Of a stretch of 64,000 nt of DNA, positions 9,601-16,625 are shown one piece after another. Both the position numbers and the translations under genes were made by a program. Below the pieces are notes generated by a model that saw only the letters and a list, made by a program, of their open reading frames with translations, did not search any database and was not told the DNA's origin. Each line of letters starts with the position of its first letter. The first letter of the stretch is position 1. This DNA is from Mesorhizobium sp. Root554. Its GTDB lineage: Bacteria; Pseudomonadota; Alphaproteobacteria; Rhizobiales; Rhizobiaceae. Location of the stretch: assembly GCF_001427025.1 (NCBI RefSeq), contig NZ_LMGA01000001.1:3027715-3091714 (forward strand), in the 5' to 3' direction.

Positions 9601-10736
9601 CGGGCGCGGGGCCGTTCCTGTCCATCGCCGTCGGTGGCCGGTGTGACAGCCGTGAAGGTTACCGGCACGCTGACGCCCGGTCCGGTGCCGGCGCGCTGCT
9701 GCATGGCGCGCGAAACGTCCATGCCACTAACTTCCAGGCGTTCGCTGTCACGCCAGAACTGCCGCTGCAATGTCTTGATACGGTCGAGGAAGGTGCAATC
9801 GCGCGACGCGTCCACTTCCAGGAGGATGGTGGTGCCGAAGTTGCCGAACACGTTGGCCGATCTCGGCAGGTGCTGGAAGCGGCCGGAATGCAGGATGGTT
9901 ATGGCGAAATGCTGGCTCCCGGCATAGCGCGACAGAACCTCGGTATAGACCGCGCAGGCCAGCATGCTGGGCGTGACCCGCATTCTGGCGCAGATGTCGA
10001 CAATGCTTTTCCAGTCGGCGGCGTTCACCGTGCGGCTGAGATGACGAAAGCGCGGCGGCTGGCCCTCCCCCATCGCACGGCTCAAGGGAAGCGCCGGCGG
10101 GCCTGGAAAATCAGCCAGGCGCGGCTGCCAATAGTCCCACGCCTTTTGCCATCGCGCTCCCCGGCGCGTTTCGCCCTGCGCCTCCACATAGTCGGCAAAG
10201 GACATGTCCGGCGTCGGCAGGACGGCTTGCGGGTTCGCGCTGAGCGCCAGCAGTTCCTGAAGCAGTATATGGAAGCTCCAGCCATCCATCATCCACAGCG
10301 CGAAGCGCATGTGCAGCAGCAAACCCGCATCGGTGCGCGTGGCGCGTATATCGAATTGCGGCCACGTTCCGGACAGCAACTCCCTTGCCTGCATGTCGGT
10401 CCGCAGTGCATCGATCCGCAGGCCGCGTTCGCTTTGCGGGAGCTTTCGCAGGTCCTGTATGTCGATGGTGTAGGTGCCGACGTCCTGCAGCACCTGCTGC
10501 TCACCGGAGGGTGTGATGACAGCGCGCAGCATGGCATGCCGTTCGATGACGCGCCGCAAGGCGGGCGTCAATCCATCGGCCAGATCGGCCGGAATGTCGG
10601 TTTCGACGTAGTAGCTCGCCGGTATGCTGAGCTCCAGCGCGGCCGTCTGCCCGACCCAGTAAGCCTGTTGGATGCTTTCAAGCAGAAACGGCTTTTCACC
10701 TGTGTCGACGGGTCGAACCTCGGCACGCTTGTGCAT
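6690..10736 (-). CDS. Single-module NRPS: Cy-like C domain, A (cysteine-coded), PCP, thioesterase
   Basis: 1348 residues from ATG 10736, which has GGAGGAGC six bases upstream. The N-terminal domain (about 1-440) opens with FLLESIQQAYWVGQ and contains PQVYLDHQ, typical of heterocyclisation (Cy) domains. However, the DxxxxD motif reads FALWMMDGWS: the first Asp is Ala146, the second is Asp151. The A domain (about 450-930) has FTSGSTGIPKG. By manual alignment to GrsA I read specificity residues D-L-Y-N-M-S-L-I-W, close to the known cysteine code DLYNLSLIWK. PCP: LGGSS, Ser1011. Thioesterase: Ser1142 in GWSLGG. It probably adds and releases a C-terminal Cys or thiazoline unit. Operator B lies about 55-75 bp upstream. 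The start and the domain order are secure; the substrate is inferred. Confidence 0.93.
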   Translation of the reverse strand: MHKRAEVRPVDTGEKPFLLESIQQAYWVGQTAALELSIPASYYVETDIPADLADGLTPALRRVIERHAMLRAVITPSGEQQVLQDVGTYTIDIQDLRKLPQSERGLRIDALRTDMQARELLSGTWPQFDIRATRTDAGLLLHMRFALWMMDGWSFHILLQELLALSANPQAVLPTPDMSFADYVEAQGETRRGARWQKAWDYWQPRLADFPGPPALPLSRAMGEGQPPRFRHLSRTVNAADWKSIVDICARMRVTPSMLACAVYTEVLSRYAGSQHFAITILHSGRFQHLPRSANVFGNFGTTILLEVDASRDCTFLDRIKTLQRQFWRDSERLEVSGMDVSRAMQQRAGTGPGVSVPVTFTAVTPATDGDGQERPRARIDHASARLEVPQVYLDHQMHLCDDGSVVFNWDYVEQIFPAGFVQELCDAHHDLISRLANDEQLWHQKEPGTDNRRAPVPAATPACILQRLEKTFDRQAVDHPDRIAVIAGERAMTYGELRQRALALAAELARKGVKRGDLVAVSLTKGWEQVASVLGILYAGAAYVPVDPELPEERRKLLVSSSGARVVLTQQALDRPLAWQPEVVRIAIDALAASSTDHVPGPSGDVGDLAYVIFTSGSTGIPKGVMIDHRGAANTIADLNDRYTVGPADKVLALSSLSFDLSVYDIFGTLAAGATIVMPDPGRTKEASHWRELVRRHGVTIWNSVPALMQLAVEGTQGAAMPSLRLVMLSGDWIPLNLPDRIRPAAPGAQIYSLGGATEASIWSVLYPIAAVDPEWRSIPYGHAMDHQSIHVLDANLMVCPPWVPGDLYIGGIGVALGYLGDEAKTAASFIIHPVTGERLYRTGDLGRYLGDGEIEFLGRKDFQVKIQGYRVECSEVEAALLAGPELQASVVSAAADSAGTRHLVAHIVPKADRRNIDIAALRERLRASLPAYMVPSFFVELDRLPLSDNGKVVRSALPKPDFGSRERTERAYEPPRDSLEESIAALWREVLATSEIGRNDNFFALGGSSFAGMRLMAKLEERFGRTMPFAMLVSHPTLAEMAEVVRGEAGVPDASLIVRIRAGDDGAPLFCVHPIGGNVMCYAPLAQALEPGRPIYGIRAPGLASDRETPLASIEEMAARYVDEIRSVQQDGPYHLLGWSLGGLVVQEMARNLAMEGETLGLVAMIDSAVPKAPSPAAEPLPPVRFQRFANDLAAVANLQLDGADHELGNLSDEARFAWLERRMEQAGIAMTGAAIKSVYDVFQAGSEALDAHAPRSVDAGVLLFAADRRPDAACMRQTWRTLMPGIEIIAMDADHYTIVRAPMIDAIAKKITAVMARTEASEPRHANAKPKAHSGGHGDRAQRLG

Positions 10737-10790
10737 GTTTTTGCTCCTCCTCAGCAAATGGGACACCGCTCCGCATCAGCGCCTTGATCA

Positions 10791-10810
10791 GTTCTAATAT
10801 ATTAGTGTAA
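10791..10810 (-). promoter_or_regulatory. Operator copy B between the NRPS and flavin monooxygenase genes
   Basis: Minus-strand reading TTACACTAATATATTAGAAC. It contains a perfect 12-bp palindrome CTAATATATTAG at 10794-10805, the best dyad of the seven sites. It lies in the divergent gap and could control both the NRPS (start 10736) and the monooxygenase (start 10907). Confidence 0.75.
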
Positions 10811-10906
10811 TAGGAAGGACAAGTGCGACAAGGCCGCGAGCGGCAGTCGGCTGCTGCGTGTCGCGGAGCAATTCCGCGTCGTCAGGTTCCGGGAGGATTG
10901 AGGCGG

Positions 10907-12439
10907 ATGGGCGTGAATGTCCGTGAGTTGAACGGGAACCTGTCCGACAACGAGCGGGCGGCATCCATCGCCATACACCAAGAGGCGGTCGCCCGGGCCC
11001 TGCGGCTTCATGGGGTGGCTCCCGATAACTGGGTCCCGGAGCGCCCGGGCACCGACCATGACGTGACGGTCGTCGGCGGTGGCCAGTCCGGCGTCGCCAT
11101 CGCCTTCGCGCTACGGCGCGCCGGGATCGCCAGGACGACCGTCATCGACGCCGCTTCCGAAGGCCGGGAGGGCGTCTGGCTGACGACGGCGCGGATGAAC
11201 AACCTGCGCTCGCCCAAGACGCTGCCGGGACCCGAACTCGGCATACCGGAACTCGGCTTCCAGGCCTGGTACGAAGCCCGGCACGGCGAAGCCGCTTACG
11301 CCGCCATGACGTTCATCCCCCGGCTCGAATGGGCCGCCTATCTGAAGTGGTACCGCGCAGCCACGGGCATATCGGTACGGTACGATACACGCCTCGAGAG
11401 CATTGAACCCGCCGGGGAAGGATTTCGGCTCAAAATGTCGGCCTTCGGCAGTCCGATTGAAGAGGTCTGCCGGAAAATCGTGCTGGCCACCGGCTTCGCC
11501 GGCAGCGGCAACGCCAACGTGCCTGCCTTCATCAGGCATCACCTGCCCGAGCAGTTCTATGCCCACACCGAAGAGCCCCTCGATTTCGAACGGCTGCGAG
11601 GTCGCCGCATCGCCATATTCGGGGCCGCCTCAGCCGCCTTCGATACCGCGGCGGCCGCCCTCGAGAATGGTGCGGCTGCCGTGCACATGTTTTGCCGGCA
11701 CGACGATATCGAGCGGTATTCGCTGATGCGGACGCTTTATTTTCCCGGTTCCGTCGAGCATTACCGCGAGTTGTCCGACGCCGACCGTTGGCGCATCATG
11801 AGCATCCTTTGCCGGCGTGCCCAGGGGCCGGTGCCCGACACGGTACGCCGTGTCGAGCGGTTCGAGTCTTTCTATCTGCATCTCGGCGCGCGCGACCCGA
11901 AGCTCAGGGCGGAAAATGGCGCGATCCACCTGACCCTGGCCGGACGCGACAGCGACCCTGAGTTTGATTTCGTGATTGCCGGCACAGGCTACAGCGTCGA
12001 CCTGTCCACCCGTCCCGAGCTAGCCACCATCGTCGACCGGATCGCACTGTGGCGCGACCGCTATCATCCGGAACCGGGCCAGGAAAATGCGGACCTGGCG
12101 CGCTATCCCTATCTGACGCCCGGCTTCGCCTTCACCGAGAAGGAAGCCGGCACGGCGCCCTATCTGCGGAACATCCATTTCTTCAGTGCCGGTGCGATGC
12201 TCTCCAACGGCCGTAATCCCGGCGAGGTCAGCGGCATGCGTTTTGGTATTCCGCAGCTTGTCTCAGCCATAGGCCGTGACCTGTTTCGCGACGACGCGGA
12301 AGCCCATGTGGCGCGTGTCCTGACGCCGGTAGCACCGATCCTCACAGGCACGGAATACCAGGGTTGCCTGTGGAAACCGGAAGGCGGCGAGCCAACGAGG
12401 AGCCGCAAAGATACGACAGGAGCAACAGGCAATGGATAG
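10907..12439 (+). CDS. FAD/NAD(P)-dependent monooxygenase-like oxidoreductase
   Basis: 510 residues from ATG 10907 (GGGAGGATTGAGGCGG upstream). The FAD-binding motif VVGGGQSG lies near residue 57. A second Rossmann region around residue 230 reads IAIFGAASAAFD, where the usual GxGxSA is changed to GAASA. GTGYSVD occurs further on, as in flavin-containing monooxygenases. Class B flavoprotein monooxygenases hydroxylate nitrogen or carbon, or perform Baeyer-Villiger oxidations; which applies here cannot be told. The last 8 bases overlap the start of a free carrier-protein gene, so the substrate may be tethered to that PCP. Operator B lies upstream. The weakened second Rossmann motif could alter NAD(P)H use. 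Confidence 0.82.
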   Translation: MGVNVRELNGNLSDNERAASIAIHQEAVARALRLHGVAPDNWVPERPGTDHDVTVVGGGQSGVAIAFALRRAGIARTTVIDAASEGREGVWLTTARMNNLRSPKTLPGPELGIPELGFQAWYEARHGEAAYAAMTFIPRLEWAAYLKWYRAATGISVRYDTRLESIEPAGEGFRLKMSAFGSPIEEVCRKIVLATGFAGSGNANVPAFIRHHLPEQFYAHTEEPLDFERLRGRRIAIFGAASAAFDTAAAALENGAAAVHMFCRHDDIERYSLMRTLYFPGSVEHYRELSDADRWRIMSILCRRAQGPVPDTVRRVERFESFYLHLGARDPKLRAENGAIHLTLAGRDSDPEFDFVIAGTGYSVDLSTRPELATIVDRIALWRDRYHPEPGQENADLARYPYLTPGFAFTEKEAGTAPYLRNIHFFSAGAMLSNGRNPGEVSGMRFGIPQLVSAIGRDLFRDDAEAHVARVLTPVAPILTGTEYQGCLWKPEGGEPTRSRKDTTGATGNG

Positions 12440-12689
12440 CACGGCTGCGACAGACCCCGACGCGGTAAAAGAGCGGATCCTGGAACTGGCACGCGTCATA
12501 CTCAAATGCGAGAGCGTCGGGTCGCAGGACCACTTCCTCGATCTCGGCGGGGATTCACTGGTGGCGCCGGTTCTGGCCGGGCGGATCGAGACCGAATTCG
12601 GCACCCGCCCGGAAATGGAAGACATCTTCACGCGGTCGTTCGGCGAACTGGCGGAACTGGTTTCGGCAGCGTCGGCAAGCCGCCGCTAG
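12432..12689 (+). CDS. Free peptidyl/acyl carrier protein
   Basis: 85 residues, a single carrier domain with the motif LDLGGDSLVA. The serine in GGDS is the phosphopantetheine attachment site, and the LGGDS form is typical of PCP and aryl carrier domains. The start overlaps the monooxygenase gene by 8 bases, showing translational coupling. Its partner for loading is unknown: no free adenylation enzyme is nearby except the FAAL and the A domain of the NRPS. It probably carries the substrate for the upstream flavin monooxygenase. Confidence 0.9.
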   Translation: MDSTAATDPDAVKERILELARVILKCESVGSQDHFLDLGGDSLVAPVLAGRIETEFGTRPEMEDIFTRSFGELAELVSAASASRR

Positions 12690-12718
12690 AGACAGCGGCC
12701 GCTTTCCATTTTGAGAAG

Positions 12719-12743
12719 CCGGCTTCTGCAGGCGCGAAGCCGG
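12719..12743. terminator. Stem-loop between convergent PCP and FAH genes
   Basis: Arms CCGGCTTC (12719-12726) and GAAGCCGG (12736-12743) enclose a nine-base loop. A separate palindrome AGAAGCCGGCTTCT covers 12714-12727. It sits in the 62-bp convergent gap and could terminate both strands. There is no clear T-tract, so the call is moderate. Confidence 0.5.
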
Positions 12744-12751
12744 TCTGCTCG

Positions 12752-13591
12752 TCAGGTGTCGGCGCGGACGTTTTGCCGTTGCGCACCGAGCCCCTCGATG
12801 CCGAGTTCGACGACGTCGCCCGCCTTGAGATAGCGCGGCGGCTTGAACCCCTGCCCCACGCCGGGCGGCGTGCCGGTGGAAACCAGGTCGCCGGGATGCA
12901 GCGTCATGAATTGCGACAGGTAGCTGATGCAGTGAGCGACGCCATAGACCATCGTACTGCTCGAACCGTCCTGTTTCGTGTCGCCGCTGACCTTCAGCCA
13001 CATTTTCAGCTTCTGCGGATCGGCGACCTCGTCGCGCGTCACCAGCCACGGCCCGATCGGACCGAACGTGTCGCAGGATTTTCCCTTGGTCCATTGTCCG
13101 GAGCGCTTGGTCTGGAAGTCGCGTTCGGACACGTCATTGATGACGCAATACCCTGCCACATGATCCAAGGCCTCGGCTTCGGAAACATATTTGGCCGGTT
13201 TGCCGATGACGACGCCGAGCTCGACCTCCCAGTCGGTGGCAGTCGATCCACGTGGAATGACGACGTCGTCGTTCGGCCCGCAGATGGCCGAGGTCGCCTT
13301 CATGAAGATCACCGGTTCCGGGGGCACTTCCAGTCCGGACTCGGCGGCATGATCGGCATAGTTCAGCCCGATGCAGATGAATTTTCCGGTGCCGGCCACG
13401 CACGGGCCGAGACGCGGCTCGCCTTCGACGACCGGCAACTTCGCAACATCGAGAGAGCGCGTCCAGGACAGGTCCGCCAGCCAGCGCCCGCCAATGTCGT
13501 CGACAATGCCGGAAAGATCGCGGATGCGGCCGTCGCCGTCGAGCAGGCCGGGCCGTTCTGAACCGGCCGCGCCGTATCGGAGAAGTTTCAT
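12752..13591 (-). CDS. FAH-family hydrolase, probable 2,4-diketo-3-deoxy-L-fuconate hydrolase
   Basis: 279 residues, full length for the fumarylacetoacetate hydrolase family. Seen are the N-terminal KLLRYGAAGSERPGLL, the core GLNYADHAAE, PVIFMKA, the metal-binding DWEVELGVVIG, and GTPPGVG near the C-terminus. Members of this type cleave 2,4-diketo-3-deoxy acids from L-fucose or L-rhamnose into pyruvate and lactate. It is the third gene of the minus-strand operon SDR-GT-FAH, 32 bp behind the glycosyltransferase gene. The SDR, mutarotase and UxaA-type dehydratase nearby support the L-fucose-like assignment, but a gentisate- or homoprotocatechuate-type substrate is not excluded by sequence alone. 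Confidence 0.85.
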   Translation of the reverse strand: MKLLRYGAAGSERPGLLDGDGRIRDLSGIVDDIGGRWLADLSWTRSLDVAKLPVVEGEPRLGPCVAGTGKFICIGLNYADHAAESGLEVPPEPVIFMKATSAICGPNDDVVIPRGSTATDWEVELGVVIGKPAKYVSEAEALDHVAGYCVINDVSERDFQTKRSGQWTKGKSCDTFGPIGPWLVTRDEVADPQKLKMWLKVSGDTKQDGSSSTMVYGVAHCISYLSQFMTLHPGDLVSTGTPPGVGQGFKPPRYLKAGDVVELGIEGLGAQRQNVRADT

Positions 13592-13623
13592 TTCCTATTA
13601 CCTTTCAGGACTTGCGGGAGCGG

Positions 13624-14508
13624 TCAGGCGACGTTCGCCGCCTGGCGCATCAGGTGTGCGTTGAGCTCCCAGGACTGGATGTCGATCAAGAGTTCGGTTT
13701 CCGGCCGTTTGAACTTGCTGTGCAGATAGATCTTGTTGGGCCGGGACGAGCGCGAGTTGACCTCATGCGACTTCGAATGCGGCAGGTGAATGCCACAGGC
13801 GTCACGGCATATCGAAAACTGCGCTCCGCTCTCGAACAGCGTTAGCGAGAAGTCGATGTCTTCGGCGCCCCATGTGCGGTAGTTTTCATCGAAGCGGAAG
13901 CGGTCGCCGAGCCTGTCGCGCCGGACGGAGATGTTGCCGGACCAGGCGATCGACCATGGCACTGGCAGGGCGGACATGTTGTCGGCGCAAGCCGCGTAAG
14001 TTGCCTCCCGCAAATCGGGGAAGCGGCCGGTCTGGCGCAGCTTGTCGATGGTCCGATCGACGTCGGCAAGATTCATTTCCGCGATCGCGGCGTCGAGTTC
14101 CTCGGCATGGTCGTCGGTGTTCGAGAAGCCGTAGAGATAACCAAGCACGACGGAGTTCGGCTTCGCGTGCGCGTCGATGTGGGCCTGAACGAAGCCTTGG
14201 GACACGACGATGCCGCAATCAAGGAGAATGCAGACGGCTCCTTCGGACAATTCGATACCAAGATTGCGGGCGCGACCGGCTCGATAGCCGCTGTCCTGCT
14301 GATAGACGTAGCGTATCTGGCAACTGTCGGTGAAGTTGCGGACCACGTCGAGCGTGTTGTCCGACGAGCCGTCATCGACGACGATGATCTCGAAATCGTC
14401 CTTTGAGATCGAGCTCGCCTTGAGAGACTGCAGGTTCTGATAGAGCATTTCCTGACGGTTATACGTCGGGATGATGACGCTTGCCGCGAACTTGGTTTCC
14501 CTGACCAT
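13624..14508 (-). CDS. Family 2 glycosyltransferase with galactosyltransferase-type C-terminal domain
   Basis: About 294 residues from ATG 14508 (GGAAG five bases upstream); ATG 14520 is the alternative, with GGAGG only two bases away. GT-A fold motifs are SVIIPTYNRQEML near the N-terminus and IIVVDDGSSDNT. The C-terminal WGAEDIDFS matches the WGxEDxD motif of beta-1,4-galactosyltransferase-like enzymes. Where many GT2 proteins have an acidic DxD-like motif, this one reads LLDCG, so metal or sugar-nucleotide binding may differ. It has no membrane segment and is probably cytosolic. It lies between two sugar-catabolic genes in one operon, which is unusual and suggests that the cluster product is glycosylated. 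Acceptor and donor are unknown. Confidence 0.82.
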   Translation of the reverse strand: MVRETKFAASVIIPTYNRQEMLYQNLQSLKASSISKDDFEIIVVDDGSSDNTLDVVRNFTDSCQIRYVYQQDSGYRAGRARNLGIELSEGAVCILLDCGIVVSQGFVQAHIDAHAKPNSVVLGYLYGFSNTDDHAEELDAAIAEMNLADVDRTIDKLRQTGRFPDLREATYAACADNMSALPVPWSIAWSGNISVRRDRLGDRFRFDENYRTWGAEDIDFSLTLFESGAQFSICRDACGIHLPHSKSHEVNSRSSRPNKIYLHSKFKRPETELLIDIQSWELNAHLMRQAANVA

Positions 14509-14610
14509 GCTTACTTCCATCTCCTCCAGATCACCGGCTATCCTCGTCGCCTCGAAGACGGCCGGCCTGACGCACACATTCGCCGCGATCGTGTTCGCGG
14601 CGGCGTGCCG

Positions 14611-15357
14611 TTAATAGGTCGTCCGTCCGCCCGACAGATCGAAGGTCGAAGCCGTGGTGAAGCTGTTTTCCTTCGAGACCAGCCAGGCCACCATGGCGGC
14701 GGCCTCGTCGACCTCGAGCAGACGGCCACGCGGAATACGCGAGCGCATATACTCGATATGCTCCGGCGTCAGCTGCTCGAGGATGCGCGTCTGCGCCGTG
14801 GCCGGCGATATGCAGTTGACGGCGATGTCGTACTGGGCGAGCTCCTTGCCGAGCGACTTGGTCAGCCCGATGACCGCGGCCTTCGATGCTGAATAGGCGG
14901 CGGCGTTGGGATTGCCTTCCTTGCCGGCCACCGAGGCGATGTTGACGATACGCCCGTAATTGCGCGCCTTCATGCCCGGAACCACAGCGCGGTTGACGTA
15001 GAAGGTGCCGTTGACGTTGACGTCGATGACCTTCTTCCACGTCTCGATGTCATAGGTATCGAGCGGCGCGGCCGGGCCGGCTATGCCCGCCGAATTGACG
15101 ACGATCGAAATCTTGCCGGCGCGTCCTTCCGTACTGGCGCGCGCCGCATCGACGGAAGCCCAGTCAGCCACATCCACGATTTCGGTCGATGCGGCGCTGC
15201 CCAGTTCCTTCTTCGCGGTTTCGAGCCGGGCCTCGTCCAGGTCCCACAAGGTGACGGTTGCACCAGAAGCGACGAAGCGCTTCGCCATCGCAAAGCCGAG
15301 GCCTTGTGCGCCGCCCGTTACCACGGCGTGTTCGCCCTCAAGATCGATCCTGTTCAT
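14611..15357 (-). CDS. SDR-family dehydrogenase, probable 2-keto-3-deoxy-L-fuconate dehydrogenase
   Basis: 248 residues from ATG 15357, with GGGAGAG eight bases upstream. Classical short-chain dehydrogenase: TGGAQGLGFAM dinucleotide site, NSAG, and catalytic YSASK. In L-fucose route enzymes this step oxidises 2-keto-3-deoxy-L-fuconate to the 2,4-diketo acid, the substrate of the FAH hydrolase two genes downstream. The gene heads the operon SDR-GT-FAH, with operator C about 120 bp upstream and a divergent aldo/keto reductase. The SDR family is broad, so the substrate rests on context. Confidence 0.85.
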   Translation of the reverse strand: MNRIDLEGEHAVVTGGAQGLGFAMAKRFVASGATVTLWDLDEARLETAKKELGSAASTEIVDVADWASVDAARASTEGRAGKISIVVNSAGIAGPAAPLDTYDIETWKKVIDVNVNGTFYVNRAVVPGMKARNYGRIVNIASVAGKEGNPNAAAYSASKAAVIGLTKSLGKELAQYDIAVNCISPATAQTRILEQLTPEHIEYMRSRIPRGRLLEVDEAAAMVAWLVSKENSFTTASTFDLSGGRTTY

Positions 15358-15478
15358 GTCGCGCGCGCTCTCCCTAAGATGTTTCGCAGACCCGCAGCGA
15401 CCCGCGGACGGGTGCCGGCCCAATTCCTCACGCCGGTTCCACGCCGCATCAAGGCGCCAGCGCAAGGCTTGATCGGGA

Positions 15479-15497
15479 TCATTATATTAGTGTAACA
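15479..15497 (-). promoter_or_regulatory. Operator copy C between SDR and aldo/keto reductase genes
   Basis: Minus-strand reading GTTACACTAATATAATGAT. It shares TTACACTAATATAAT with copy A. It is placed to serve the divergent SDR-GT-FAH operon and the aldo/keto reductase gene at 15550. Confidence 0.7.
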
Positions 15498-15549
15498 ACT
15501 CCGACAAGCAGGCGATGCGATTTTTCGGGCCTGCAGGATTGGAGGGACT

Positions 15550-16575
15550 GTGAAGGTCGAGAAAAAGAGCGCCGTGGGCGGAACTGGTCTGGAGATCACC
15601 GCGCTCGGAATGGGCTGCGCGTCGCTGGGCGGGCTTTATGCGCCGGTGGATGCGGCAACCTGTATGGCGACCTTGCGGGCCGCGCTCGATGCCGGCATGA
15701 ACTATTTTGACGCCGCGCCCATGTATGGGCTGGGGCGCGCCGAACACATGCTCGGCTATTTCCTGCGCGAGCAGGTTCCGGCTGCACCCGCTGTGGTCAG
15801 CACCAAGGTCGGGCGCCTGATGACGCGCGAGCGGCCCGGCCGCATCCTGCCCCCCGCTGCGGAGAAGAACCCGCTCGACGCCGGTTGGGAGAACGGCCTG
15901 CCGTTCCGCGAGGTGTTCGATTATTCCTATGACGCGATCATGCGCAGCTTCGACGACAGCCAGCAGCGCATGGGCCGATCGCAAATCGACATCCTGTTCG
16001 TCCATGACATAGGAAAACTGACGCATACCGACGCGTCGCAATTCCACTGGGACGCACTGACCAGGGGCGGCGGCTTCCGCGCGCTGGCGGACTTGCGGGA
16101 CGCCGGCATCATCCGCGGCTTCGGTCTCGGCGTGAATGAAGCCGAGGTGGTTCTGGACGCCATGGGCGAAGCGCGCCTGGACTGCACATTGCTCGCCGGC
16201 CGCCACACTTTGCTGGAGCAGAATGCCGATACACTGCTGGAGAAGGCGCATCGCGACGGCATGTCCATCGTCATCGGCGGCGTTTTCAACTCAGGCATTC
16301 TTGCCGCCGGAAACGCCGGCAACCGCAAGTTCAACTACAAGGACGTTCCCGAGGCGGTTGCCGCCAAGGTGGATGCACTTGCAGAGGTCTGCGACGAATT
16401 CGACGTGCCGCTCGCCGCAGCCGCCATCCAGTTTCCCTTCCAGCACGAGGCAGTGACCTCGGTGCTGATCGGCGCCAAGCACCCCGATCGAGTCCGGCAG
16501 AATGTCGAATGGTTCGAAAGGCCCCTGCCAGACGAACTGTGGCAGGCGCTGAGGAGCAAGGGGCTGGTTTCCTGA
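15550..16575 (+). CDS. Aldo/keto reductase, probable L-fucose (D-threo-aldose) 1-dehydrogenase
   Basis: 341 residues from GTG 15550 with GGAGGG four bases upstream. The protein is an AKR with the catalytic set Asp and Tyr in DAAPMYG, Lys in STKVGR and His in FVHDIG. The overall form, GMGCASLGGLY followed by AALDAGMNYFD, matches the D-threo-aldose 1-dehydrogenase/L-fucose dehydrogenase group, which oxidises the anomeric carbon of L-fucose or L-galactose to the lactone. It is monocistronic and faces the UxaA-type gene. It fits as the first oxidative step after the mutarotase. Confidence 0.85.
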   Translation: MKVEKKSAVGGTGLEITALGMGCASLGGLYAPVDAATCMATLRAALDAGMNYFDAAPMYGLGRAEHMLGYFLREQVPAAPAVVSTKVGRLMTRERPGRILPPAAEKNPLDAGWENGLPFREVFDYSYDAIMRSFDDSQQRMGRSQIDILFVHDIGKLTHTDASQFHWDALTRGGGFRALADLRDAGIIRGFGLGVNEAEVVLDAMGEARLDCTLLAGRHTLLEQNADTLLEKAHRDGMSIVIGGVFNSGILAAGNAGNRKFNYKDVPEAVAAKVDALAEVCDEFDVPLAAAAIQFPFQHEAVTSVLIGAKHPDRVRQNVEWFERPLPDELWQALRSKGLVS

Positions 16576-16582
16576 AGCCTAC

Positions 16583-16618
16583 GCGAGACCTGAACGGGCG
16601 CATCCCGCTCAGGTCGCG
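16583..16618. terminator. Bidirectional stem-loop between AKR and UxaA-type genes
   Basis: Arms GACCTGA-A-CGGG (16587-16598) and CCCG-C-TCAGGTC (16604-16615) pair with one A-C mismatch around the loop CGCAT. It lies in the 50-bp convergent gap. There is no long T-tract. Confidence 0.6.
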
Positions 16619-16625
16619 CTGATTG

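Noticed and set aside
8013..10787. A 924-codon open frame on the plus strand opposite the NRPS gene.
   Set aside because: It is a GC-rich shadow of the NRPS frame, with no recognisable domain; the NRPS motifs are unambiguous on the minus strand.
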